Positions 1 to 5,925 of a DNA stretch of 5,945 bases are shown here, piece after piece (positions within the stretch are counted from its first letter, which is position 1; each line of letters starts with the position of its first letter). The stretch is taken from NCBI GenBank assembly GCA_003602535.1, contig QQSA01000096.1:1-5945 (forward strand), read 5' to 3'. The notes beneath the pieces are model-generated. The model did not search any database. It was not told the origin of the DNA and saw only the letters and a list, made by a program, of their open reading frames with translations. This stretch comes from Candidatus Poseidoniales archaeon (GTDB taxonomy: Archaea; Thermoplasmatota; Poseidoniia; Poseidoniales; Poseidoniaceae). Both the position numbers and the translations under genes were made by a program.

Positions 1-3000
1 CTCAAGAGGTAATTGCCTAGACGAAGACAATAGTATCTCAAATTCACCGCTAGCATCTTCGACAAAGCCTGAAGAGTGTTCTTCAAATTGAACGGAATAA
101 CCTGCTAAGACAATCACACTGAACACCGTTAATGAAAACATTCCCATGACAACGGCAGTCTTCATCGGTGAAGCAGATGGATGCGCCAATGAAACTTTCA
201 CTACCGGTCCAAACTTCTTGGTGAAGAATGATCTTCCAACAACCCAAGATGCAACCCTAGGTGCGATTCCTGAAAGAATCATGACTCCTGCAAATACCTG
301 TACCATACCCAATACTGCGAAAGAAATCTCATCTGGCTGCACACCTGAATCAACAGGAGCGATTGAGTCTGGTAACAATGCCCACAATGCTAGACAAATA
401 CCCATTGCCGCCATTGTATTGCGTCCTGTATTTCGGATCTGCCAACCCTTCAGATGAGGTAGGACGTAAGTGAATAATGGAACAATTCCAATAATCAACA
501 TAGAAGCCATGATATGCCACACTGCAAACCGTAGTGAAGATGAAGAATCGATTGTAAATATCATCAATCCAGATAGTAGGCCGCCTCCGATAAATACAAT
601 CAACAACAAAAATAGCCACCAAGGAATTCCCCGGCTACGCATAGGCGATAGATTTCTTAGTGCTTGAACGATATTCAACCTGCTAGTCCAAAATGCGGTT
701 AGCCATAATGTCAGTATCGCTATGAGGAAGCCATATGACATCCCGATAAGCATGCTATCCAGACTGAAGGAGAAGGATATTCCATCCGCTCCCGCACTAG
801 CAAATACACTACTGAAAGCCAATGAGATGACCCAGGCCAAGAATAAGCCGAAAGCACCACCAAGAACTGCTGCTGATGATGATGTAATTGTACCTTCCAT
901 CAATGCTAATGCCCTCATATCTGAACGCTTGAGGCCTACTGCGCGAATGATCGCCTCATCTGCTCTTCTACTATCTGCTAGCATCATTACAATAGTCAGA
1001 ACTAGAAGAATACCCGCACCTATGGTGAATGCTCCGAAAACCAAGAACATTGCAGATAGTACACCTGCACCTTCTTGGGCAGAAGCTAATGCATTTTCTT
1101 TAGCAGGTATGATCTTGAGATTCATCGACTCCACGCCTGAGATTTCATCTAGCCATGATTCAACTGCTGAGAAATTCCCGTCACTGATAACCAAGATACT
1201 CCTTTCCCCTTCAGATGCAGAGGCTAATGTTTCGCCATCTGTGAGATTGACAAATCCAATAATAATCGACTCAAGTTCATCAAGGCCAGGAGCGTCAAGT
1301 GATGACATGTTTCCTTCGATTTCCAATAGCAGCGGCAACGTGTCGCCGTAAGCCCAAGGAATCAATCCGTTGATCAAAACATCATCTGATTGATTCAAAT
1401 CACTGAGTCGAGATGAAATCAAAATGTCACCTTGCGGTGGTGAAAGTGGCCCATCAGTTGCCAAGAGAAGTTGTGGCATTACTCCGAATCCACCGATATC
1501 TACGGTCATTGGCAGCCTAGGAGATAGGACGCCATCATCGATTAAAACACCGTCAGCAGTAGAACAAATTGTTTCTCCATCATGAGCAAACACTCTTTCA
1601 TCACACTTGTCATTGAATTGTGAAAGTTCTGTAATCTGTCCATCAAAACTGTACAGAGTACTATTGTTGGACAACAAACCATTTCGCATTGCAGACCAAC
1701 CTTCTGGTGAATTAACTCCAGACGAATTTACCCAACCATTAGGAGAACCAATCAATACTTCACCTGCATAAAATAACCATTCTCCAGAAACTGGAGAGAG
1801 AACCCATTCTTCGTTGACATATTGATGTACTTCACTCCCAGCAAGGTGCTTTACTGCAATCCAATCAGTATCATCAACTTTCAAATAATCCATCGAGAAA
1901 ATTGTCGATGGTAAATCAGGTAATCCCTGAGGTAAAAATGCTGCAACACGAATTTCTTCTCCCTCGATGTGATGAATTAAGTCGCCATCTCGATCATCAG
2001 GAATCTCTACCAGGCCATCGCTATGAGCAACTAGAATCGAATTATTGAGTAAGGTGACATCGTGAATTAACCCACCGTCTGGAACTTCCCAACCGTGACT
2101 AGAACCAACTCTTTCCTTCTGGAAAGAAACCGCACCGCCTGAGACATACCAATCGCCATTATCAGTGACTAATATTTCCTCAATGGTATCATCAGGAAGA
2201 GACATTATCTTAGCTCCCTGTCTGATTTGAGTAAGCGGTATCTGTAAAACTTCCATTGCAGTACCTCCATCCAAAATAGCTGTAGAGTTCTCAGTCCAAG
2301 ATTCCATGAAATTTGAATCAAGCCTACCTAGACCAGTCGTGCTAGAAATTGAAATAGCGTTTTCATCTTGATTGATTTCATAGCCTGATGTTTCATAGTC
2401 GATAATGTAATCAAATAATTCTTCAATATCTGGAATTGTTTCTGAGGCAACCAAATCGTCGACAAGTGAGACACGTAACATGTTGACCTGCCACAATTTA
2501 GATTGTAGTTGCTGACTTAATTCTAAAGATGTGAAAATCGCTGGAGATTTAGTTCCACTCATGGAACCACGACCATCCATTGAAATTACAGAATCGATAG
2601 TCAAATTTTCAGATTTGCGTAACAACTCGCCATCATCTGTATACGAATACCACGAGACTTCGATTTGATCTCCAACATCCAACTCTAAGTCATCAGAAAC
2701 GACTTGGTTTACTGCAACTCCTTTCCAGCCAGGATATGCATACCATCCTGCTGCAGGCAATGCTAGGCCGTCTTCTCTGGTCAAAGTGGCCGAGGTATCG
2801 ATTCCATTAGACCAATCATCTGCTAAGCCTGCTGCAAGTAATGATTGCCCAAATGAAGTAGTGAGGTTTTGATCCATGTCAAATGAAAACCCTGTACGTC
2901 TGTCTTTTTGGTAAATCAGCAAATCTGTTTCACCATAAACGGCTTCAACTTCTTTACTAAGCGTGGCATCAAGGCTGTCACCAACAACGAGTGATGATGT

Positions 3001-3348
3001 AATTATTGAAGATGCGACCAATAGACCTGCCATCATCAACGCTGCTTGTCTTGGCCTTCTCTTTACTTGCTGCCATGAGAGTCTGAACACAACCAATCTC
3101 CTAGGAGACAATAATGGCTGCAAAAATATGCAAGATATCAGCCCAGCTGCTAATGTACAGCCCCACGTTGCTACAAATCCAATCTCTAACCATGTCAGGA
3201 AATACCAGGTTATCCAGGCATCAAGTACTGGTCCAAGAGTCAGAATTGAAAGATGCCAAAATTTTTGCACATCTTTTCGAAGTCCCCAAGCAGAGCTGAC
3301 GCTGAAAGGCAGGATCAGCACAAATACTGCTAGAGTCTCCAAGAACAT
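1..3348 (-). CDS. Very large FtsX/MacB-family ABC transporter permease, C-terminus beyond the left edge
   Basis: The frame starts at ATG 3348 and has no stop for 1116 codons to base 1, so the gene is partial. Visible layout: hydrophobic segments at about residues 2-20, 33-53 and 57-79; a basic linker; an FtsX-type helix at 101-122 (AALMMAGLLVASSIITSSLV); an external segment at about 123-757; a helix at 760-791. Next comes the cytoplasmic FtsX coupling loop at 791-819 (DSRRADEAIIRAVGLKRSDM), which matches the RRREIGILRALGA pattern of MacB/FtsX proteins. Further membrane helices lie at about 826-850, 865-888, 909-930, 941-964, 979-992 and 1008-1037. A helix at 1062-1084 begins a second FtsX unit. 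Two 'DVGDQIEV/YGDTLPLL'-like motifs (about 198 and 668) resemble the MacB periplasmic core. The first unit's external part is far larger than the roughly 200-250 residues usual in MacB. The start lies 2 bases after the ATPase stop with a good ribosome site, so the two form one operon. The substrate cannot be told from sequence; export or mechanotransmission is inferred from the family. Confidence 0.9.
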   Translation of the reverse strand, partial: MFLETLAVFVLILPFSVSSAWGLRKDVQKFWHLSILTLGPVLDAWITWYFLTWLEIGFVATWGCTLAAGLISCIFLQPLLSPRRLVVFRLSWQQVKRRPRQAALMMAGLLVASSIITSSLVVGDSLDATLSKEVEAVYGETDLLIYQKDRRTGFSFDMDQNLTTSFGQSLLAAGLADDWSNGIDTSATLTREDGLALPAAGWYAYPGWKGVAVNQVVSDDLELDVGDQIEVSWYSYTDDGELLRKSENLTIDSVISMDGRGSMSGTKSPAIFTSLELSQQLQSKLWQVNMLRVSLVDDLVASETIPDIEELFDYIIDYETSGYEINQDENAISISSTTGLGRLDSNFMESWTENSTAILDGGTAMEVLQIPLTQIRQGAKIMSLPDDTIEEILVTDNGDWYVSGGAVSFQKERVGSSHGWEVPDGGLIHDVTLLNNSILVAHSDGLVEIPDDRDGDLIHHIEGEEIRVAAFLPQGLPDLPSTIFSMDYLKVDDTDWIAVKHLAGSEVHQYVNEEWVLSPVSGEWLFYAGEVLIGSPNGWVNSSGVNSPEGWSAMRNGLLSNNSTLYSFDGQITELSQFNDKCDERVFAHDGETICSTADGVLIDDGVLSPRLPMTVDIGGFGVMPQLLLATDGPLSPPQGDILISSRLSDLNQSDDVLINGLIPWAYGDTLPLLLEIEGNMSSLDAPGLDELESIIIGFVNLTDGETLASASEGERSILVISDGNFSAVESWLDEISGVESMNLKIIPAKENALASAQEGAGVLSAMFLVFGAFTIGAGILLVLTIVMMLADSRRADEAIIRAVGLKRSDMRALALMEGTITSSSAAVLGGAFGLFLAWVISLAFSSVFASAGADGISFSFSLDSMLIGMSYGFLIAILTLWLTAFWTSRLNIVQALRNLSPMRSRGIPWWLFLLLIVFIGGGLLSGLMIFTIDSSSSLRFAVWHIMASMLIIGIVPLFTYVLPHLKGWQIRNTGRNTMAAMGICLALWALLPDSIAPVDSGVQPDEISFAVLGMVQVFAGVMILSGIAPRVASWVVGRSFFTKKFGPVVKVSLAHPSASPMKTAVVMGMFSLTVFSVIVLAGYSVQFEEHSSGFVEDASGEFEILLSSSRQLPLE
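1489..2220 (-). other. Beta-rich, propeller-like insert inside the permease's external domain (residues about 377-620)
   Basis: Within the permease, residues about 377-620 consist of short alternating hydrophobic strands and turns with Asp/Gly/Trp-rich loops: for example EEILVTDNGDWYVSGG, ILVAHSDGLVEIPDD, DTDWIAVKHL, NEEWVLSPVSGEWLFYAG, EVLIGSPNGWV, TLYSFDGQITEL and ERVFAHDGETICSTADGVL. The units recur roughly every 30-45 residues. This is how degenerate beta-propellers often read, although no WD40, NHL or Kelch consensus is present. It interrupts two flanking parts that look like the normal MacB external core (about 123-376 and 620-757). The insert holds the only two cysteines of the external segment (582 and 595) and an Asp-rich loop at 451-456. 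The fold call is inference by eye; another beta sandwich or solenoid is possible. Confidence 0.35.
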
Positions 3349-3350
3349 TC

Positions 3351-4031
3351 TTATTCCTCTTCCAACATTATCCTTCCATCTCTAATTCGAATAACTCTTG
3401 AACATCTGGCTGCAATCTCATCATCATGTGTTACAACAACCAAAGTTGAACCTGATTCGTTTAACTCAGTTAGTAGATTCATTACTTGGTCACTAGTTTG
3501 CGAATCTAAGTTTCCAGTTGGCTCATCACACAAAATCACAGATGGTTCGTGAACTAATGCTCTAGCAATAGATACTCGTTGCTGTTGACCTCCTGATAAT
3601 TCTGCAGGACGATGATCACATCTATCGCCTAAGCCAACTTTTACTAAAGCCTCAGTTGCTTTCTTTCTTGCACTCGAAGCATCGTTGCCAAGAAGAAGAA
3701 GAGGAATTTCTACATTTTCAACAGCGTTCATTACTTCTAGCAAGTGAAATTTCTGAAATATGAAACCCATTTCTTTCCCTCTAAGATTAGTTCGTTCATC
3801 GTCGCTGATTCCAAACAATGGTTTCCCCGCCACAGTAACCTGACCTGCAGATGGATCATCTATTCCTGACAAAATGTTGAGCAGTGTAGTTTTCCCACAC
3901 CCAGATGGACCCATGATGGCCACCATCTCTCCCTGATTTATTGAGAGATTAATTCCTCTAACGGCCTGGACTTTTTCATCGCCCATTTCGTAAATTTTCC
4001 AAAGCCCTTCACAAGCAAGTGCGACCGCCAT
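3351..4031 (-). CDS. ABC transporter ATP-binding protein, MacB/LolD type
   Basis: This is a 226-residue cytoplasmic ATPase that powers the adjacent FtsX-type permease. All nucleotide-binding motifs are intact: Walker A GPSGCGKTT (41-49), Q-loop Gln93 in FIFQKFHLL, signature LSGGQ (145-149), Walker B VILCDE (165-170) with catalytic Glu170, D-loop NLDS (174-177), and switch His202 in VVTHDD. The 'FQKFHLL...NVEIPL' stretch and 'DEPTGNLDS' are typical of the LolD/MacB/FtsE branch that pairs with FtsX permeases. The frame stays open upstream to 4247, but that extension runs antisense through moaD and has no family resemblance. ATG 4031 gives the normal family N-terminus (MAVALACEGLWKIYEMGDEK) and length. 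No clear Shine-Dalgarno precedes it, so a leaderless or short-leader transcript is possible. The gene sits first in the operon, 2 bases ahead of the permease. The substrate is unknown. Confidence 0.95.
   Translation of the reverse strand: MAVALACEGLWKIYEMGDEKVQAVRGINLSINQGEMVAIMGPSGCGKTTLLNILSGIDDPSAGQVTVAGKPLFGISDDERTNLRGKEMGFIFQKFHLLEVMNAVENVEIPLLLLGNDASSARKKATEALVKVGLGDRCDHRPAELSGGQQQRVSIARALVHEPSVILCDEPTGNLDSQTSDQVMNLLTELNESGSTLVVVTHDDEIAARCSRVIRIRDGRIMLEEE
3354..3359 (-). promoter_or_regulatory. Ribosome binding site of the permease gene
   Basis: On the minus strand GAGGAA lies 5 bases before ATG 3348, within the last codons of the ATPase gene. It supports the chosen permease start and translational coupling across the 2-base gap. 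Confidence 0.6.
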
Positions 4032-4083
4032 TGTACAAGTCAGGCCGCCACGGGTTGATAAGTTGGTGCTCAAAGGCATGCGC
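4032..4083. promoter_or_regulatory. Divergent promoter region between the ABC operon and moaD
   Basis: Only 52 bases separate the ATPase start (4031, leftward) from the moaD start (4084, rightward), so the two promoters must overlap or extend into the genes. I see no convincing TATA box or BRE on either strand. AAAGG at 4072-4076 lies 7 bases before ATG 4084 and is a plausible weak ribosome site for moaD. Confidence 0.4.
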
Positions 4084-4087
4084 ATGC
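4076..4087. repeat. Perfect 12-base palindrome over the moaD start
   Basis: GCATGCGCATGC reads identically on both strands and contains both candidate moaD ATGs (4078 and 4084). It could be an operator-like site at a divergent promoter, or simply the result of Met-Arg-Met-Gln codons. The sequence alone does not decide. Confidence 0.6.
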
Positions 4088-4317
4088 AGGTGAGAGTAAT
4101 TGCTTTCGGACCTCTGGCTGAGCAACTTGGAGGAAAAGAGCATGAATTTGAGATCCCCCCTAGTTCATCTGTACGGTTCTTGATTGAGGAAATTGGCATT
4201 GAAATGTGGCTCAGTAATGGACTTAGTATCAGTATCAATGGAAACAAAGTTGGAGAAGATGAACCATTATCCGAAGGTGATGAAGTTGCATTACTTCCAC
4301 CTGTATCAGGTGGTTAA
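4084..4317 (+). CDS. moaD: MoaD/ThiS/SAMP-family ubiquitin-like sulfur carrier
   Basis: This small beta-grasp protein of 77 residues begins with the MoaD pattern MQVRVIAFGPLAEQLGG and ends in GDEVALLPPVSGG. The C-terminal Gly-Gly is the site that is adenylated by an E1-like enzyme and then thiocarboxylated in this family. In molybdopterin synthase, MoaD donates sulfur to cyclic pyranopterin monophosphate together with MoaE. In archaea, related SAMP proteins can also be conjugated to lysines or serve tRNA thiolation, and those roles cannot be excluded. Starts at ATG 4078 (adding Met-Arg) or TTG 4063 are possible; 4084 is preferred because AAAGG lies 7 bases upstream and the N-terminus then matches the family. 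The gene is divergent from the ABC operon and 53 bases before tatA on the same strand, so co-transcription is possible. No moaE, moaA or E1 gene is in the window. Confidence 0.9.
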   Translation: MQVRVIAFGPLAEQLGGKEHEFEIPPSSSVRFLIEEIGIEMWLSNGLSISINGNKVGEDEPLSEGDEVALLPPVSGG

Positions 4318-4359
4318 TAGCCGATTGATTGACAAGGCTGGAGTGTATCGGCCCCATTA

Positions 4360-4366
4360 GAGGGAG
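4360..4366 (+). promoter_or_regulatory. Ribosome binding site of tatA
   Basis: GAGGGAG ends 4 bases before ATG 4371. It fixes the tatA start there and argues against the upstream TTG at 4329, which would add 14 unrelated residues. Confidence 0.55.
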
Positions 4367-4370
4367 CAAT

Positions 4371-4664
4371 ATGAGGTTCGGACCATTTGAAATCATGATT
4401 CTACTCGCTATCTTTTTCTTGCTATTTGGCGCTGAAAGACTACCTAAACTTGCAAGGGCTGCAGGTCAGTCAAAGGGCGAATTCCAGAAAGGATTGAACG
4501 AAGTAACAGCAATGCCATCAACAGATAATACCGAAAGTGACCTAGACGCTGGTGGAAAGACCAAGGCTGTTGAGGTTGCTCAAAAGGCTGAAGCTGCTGG
4601 AATTGACCCTACTGGAAAGACCACTGAGGAAGTTGAGAAAGAAATTTCAAATGCTGAAGAATAA
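4371..4664 (+). CDS. tatA: Twin-arginine translocase subunit TatA/TatE family
   Basis: This 97-residue single-pass membrane protein oligomerises to let folded Tat substrates cross the cytoplasmic membrane. The N-terminus matches TatA throughout: GPFE with Glu7, a short membrane helix (about 5-20, EIMILLAIFFLLFG), the FG hinge at 19-20, then the amphipathic helix AERLPKLARAAGQSKGEFQKG (21-41). The remaining tail is soluble, alanine-, glutamate- and lysine-rich and probably disordered or helical; such tails vary widely in the family. TatB is a relative, but the short tail and the motif favour TatA. The gene follows moaD by 53 bases on the same strand. Some Tat substrates elsewhere are molybdoenzymes, so the pairing may be meaningful, but no tatC or molybdoenzyme is present here. 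Its stop codon lies 5 bases from the convergent nob1 stop. Confidence 0.92.
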   Translation: MRFGPFEIMILLAIFFLLFGAERLPKLARAAGQSKGEFQKGLNEVTAMPSTDNTESDLDAGGKTKAVEVAQKAEAAGIDPTGKTTEEVEKEISNAEE

Positions 4665-4669
4665 TCTGA

Positions 4670-5134
4670 TTACTTCCTTGATCTCTTAACCTTCATAGGT
4701 GAGCCGCAAATATCGCATTCTTGCTCTTCCTGCGAATCCGCTTTTTTGGATGCTCTACAACCAATGCAACGCAATTCCCAAGACCATTGTTGCTTACTTT
4801 TCTTATTCGAAACCGATTCAAAGGGGTGGTTTAGAGAACGGCATACGTTCTGTAACGAATAATCATCCGTATACAACTTTTGACCTGTCCCTAATGCTAG
4901 AGCTAAAATCTCGAGATCCACAGGGCTAAGTCTTGGCAAATCACCTGTATTTGCGGCTGCTGATTCAGCATCCCCGGTGCCCATACTCATCCATTCTAGC
5001 TCAATGGACTCAATTAGCATCGCCCGTTGAGGAGATAGTCTTCGTAACTCCTCTAATTGACTATGAGCAACAATGCCTCCAAGCAGTCTCTCGACCGGCC
5101 AATGAAGCAAAGCTGCTGTATCGAGCACCGGCAT
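4670..5134 (-). CDS. nob1: NOB1 endoribonuclease, maturation of the 16S rRNA 3' end
   Basis: This 154-residue protein has a PIN nuclease domain followed by a zinc ribbon, the archaeal NOB1 layout. PIN landmarks are MPVLDTAALL with Asp5, a Glu pair at 28-29 (SQLEELR), LSPVDLEILALAL with Asp73, and LYTDDYSLQNV with Asp90/91; these are candidates for the acidic metal-binding cluster. The zinc ribbon has CIGC (Cys123/126) and CDIC (Cys140/143) and is followed by a basic tail (MKVKRSRK). In archaea NOB1 makes the final cut producing the mature 3' end of small-subunit rRNA. ATG 5134 was chosen over TTG 5161 because archaeal NOB1 proteins typically begin M-x-V-L-D-T/S. No Shine-Dalgarno is visible. 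The gene converges on tatA and diverges from the VTT gene. A plain PIN toxin is unlikely given the zinc ribbon and the lack of an antitoxin gene. Confidence 0.92.
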   Translation of the reverse strand: MPVLDTAALLHWPVERLLGGIVAHSQLEELRRLSPQRAMLIESIELEWMSMGTGDAESAAANTGDLPRLSPVDLEILALALGTGQKLYTDDYSLQNVCRSLNHPFESVSNKKSKQQWSWELRCIGCRASKKADSQEEQECDICGSPMKVKRSRK

Positions 5135-5216
5135 GTAGCACGGGGTCAGGTTTTGCAGCAATCAAGACTTCGATTAAGAAAGGGTTCATGCGTGTGATTG
5201 TAACCCGACAGCACAG
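5135..5216. promoter_or_regulatory. Divergent intergenic region between nob1 and the VTT gene
   Basis: These 82 bases should hold both promoters. An A/T-rich patch (GATTAAGAAA at 5172-5181) is the only TATA-like candidate; it is about 36-45 bases before the VTT start and about the same distance from the nob1 start. Neither gene has a Shine-Dalgarno, which would fit leaderless or short-leader mRNAs. No terminator or structured RNA is evident. Confidence 0.35.
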
Positions 5217-5825
5217 ATGTCGTGGAAAGAGGCGATTGTCGATTGGTTCGATGGATTCGGTTGGCTAAGTTTAGCAGCCATGTCTTTCACCGAAGCAATC
5301 ATCCAACCAGTTCCCCCAGATTTGCTATTTCTACCGATGTTAGTCAATGCACAGGGAGACAATACCTTGGTAATCTGGCTTTGGCTCGTTGTCACAATAA
5401 CTAGTGTTCTTGGTAGTTTAGTTGGCTATTATCTTGGGAAAAAATGGGGTAGAAGCCTGTTCAATCGTTTCAAGGCTGAAAAGCATCTGAAGAAAATCGA
5501 GGCTTTGACCACAAGATATGGAACCTTAGGAGTATTCATTGCTGCATTTTCTCCTATTCCCTACAAGGTATTTGGCTGGGCAGCAGGCATGGGTGAAATG
5601 AAAATCAAACCTTTCGTAATTGCAGGATTAATCGGACGCGGATTAAGGTTCGGGCTTGAAGCAATACTGATTGGGATCTATGGAGATAAAGCATTAGAAG
5701 CCATATGGTGGCTGCTGGACAGAGAGGTATTAATCGGGGCACTGCTAATCATCTTCGGAGTATTGACATGGTACCTTATCCGCTGGTGGAACGATTTAGA
5801 GGTTGACCCCAACATTCATGAATAA
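5217..5825 (+). CDS. VTT-domain (YqaA/DedA superfamily) integral membrane protein
   Basis: This 202-residue multi-pass membrane protein has the VTT/SNARE-associated domain signature. Visible parts: a first hydrophobic, probably re-entrant segment with TEAIIQPVPPDLLFLP (25-40, including Glu26 and the Pro-rich turn); a membrane helix at 51-74 leading into VGYYLGKKWG; a second re-entrant segment with FIAAFSPIPYKVFGWAAG (107-124); GRGLRFG (140-146), which carries the conserved Gly-Arg of the YqaA branch; and a last helix at about 170-191 ending in RWWNDLE. DedA/VTT proteins include lipid scramblases and undecaprenyl-phosphate flippases; by family, a role in lipid or polyprenyl-carrier movement across the membrane is possible, but the substrate is not shown here. 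ATG 5217 is the first start after an in-frame stop at 5175, and no Shine-Dalgarno precedes it. It is divergent from nob1 and followed after 24 bases by tRNA-Glu. Confidence 0.88.
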   Translation: MSWKEAIVDWFDGFGWLSLAAMSFTEAIIQPVPPDLLFLPMLVNAQGDNTLVIWLWLVVTITSVLGSLVGYYLGKKWGRSLFNRFKAEKHLKKIEALTTRYGTLGVFIAAFSPIPYKVFGWAAGMGEMKIKPFVIAGLIGRGLRFGLEAILIGIYGDKALEAIWWLLDREVLIGALLIIFGVLTWYLIRWWNDLEVDPNIHE

Positions 5826-5827
5826 TC
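5818..5827 (+). promoter_or_regulatory. Possible TATA element for the tRNA-Glu gene
   Basis: An A/T-rich stretch (ATGAATAATC) overlapping the VTT stop codon is centred about 27 bases upstream of the mature tRNA 5' end, the usual place for an archaeal TATA box. The match to consensus is weak, and read-through from the VTT gene is an alternative. Confidence 0.25.
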
Positions 5828-5849
5828 AGCGTTGGGCGAGGGTTAGTCT

Positions 5850-5925
5850 GCTTGCGTGGTGTAGTGGCCCATCATTTCGGGTTTTCATCCCGGCGACCCG
5901 GGTTCGAATCCCGGCGCGAGCACCA
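5850..5925 (+). tRNA. tRNA-Glu (anticodon UUC)
   Basis: A complete cloverleaf folds by hand. The acceptor stem GCTTGCG (5850-5856) pairs with CGCGAGC (5916-5922 less the discriminator), with one T-G wobble. The D arm has GTGT, A14 and the GG pair at 5866-5867. The anticodon stem (5877-5881 with 5889-5893) closes the 7-base loop TTTTCAT, giving anticodon TTC at 5884-5886 after T33. The variable loop is 4 bases. The T stem CCGGG/CCCGG encloses TTCGAAT. The discriminator is A5922, and CCA is encoded at 5923-5925. It decodes GAA and, through wobble, GAG. No intron is present. A run of four T (5934-5937) soon after could help termination but is too short to call. Confidence 0.96.

Noticed and set aside
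146..667. Plus- and minus-strand short open frames near the left edge
   Set aside because: They are out-of-frame shadows of the permease, whose own frame is continuous and shows coherent membrane helices here.
865..890. Short GATGAT / GCTGCT trinucleotide run
   Set aside because: It encodes a Ser/Ala run before a permease helix and is too short to be a meaningful microsatellite.
722..1351. Plus-strand open frame of 209 codons
   Set aside because: It is antisense to the permease's FtsX helices. The translation is low in complexity, rich in Ser/Ala/Pro/Ile, and matches no family I know.
2963..3385. Plus-strand open frames of 140 and 61 codons
   Set aside because: They are antisense to the permease N-terminus and have no ribosome site or recognisable domain.
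4032..4247. N-terminal extension of the ABC ATPase (72 further residues in frame)
   Set aside because: It is antisense to moaD, has no family resemblance, and the normal ATPase start is at ATG 4031.
4551..4640. Apparent 60-base tandem repeat in the tatA tail (TGGAAAGACCA at 4553 and 4613)
   Set aside because: Only 11 bases match exactly, and the encoded 20-residue units agree in little beyond Gly-Lys-Thr; low-complexity tail composition explains it.
4670..5134. PIN-domain toxin of a VapBC system
   Set aside because: There is no antitoxin gene, and the C-terminal CxxC...CxxC zinc ribbon and basic tail identify NOB1.
4699..5268. Plus-strand open frames opposite nob1
   Set aside because: nob1 on the minus strand carries clear PIN and zinc-ribbon motifs; the opposite frames have none.
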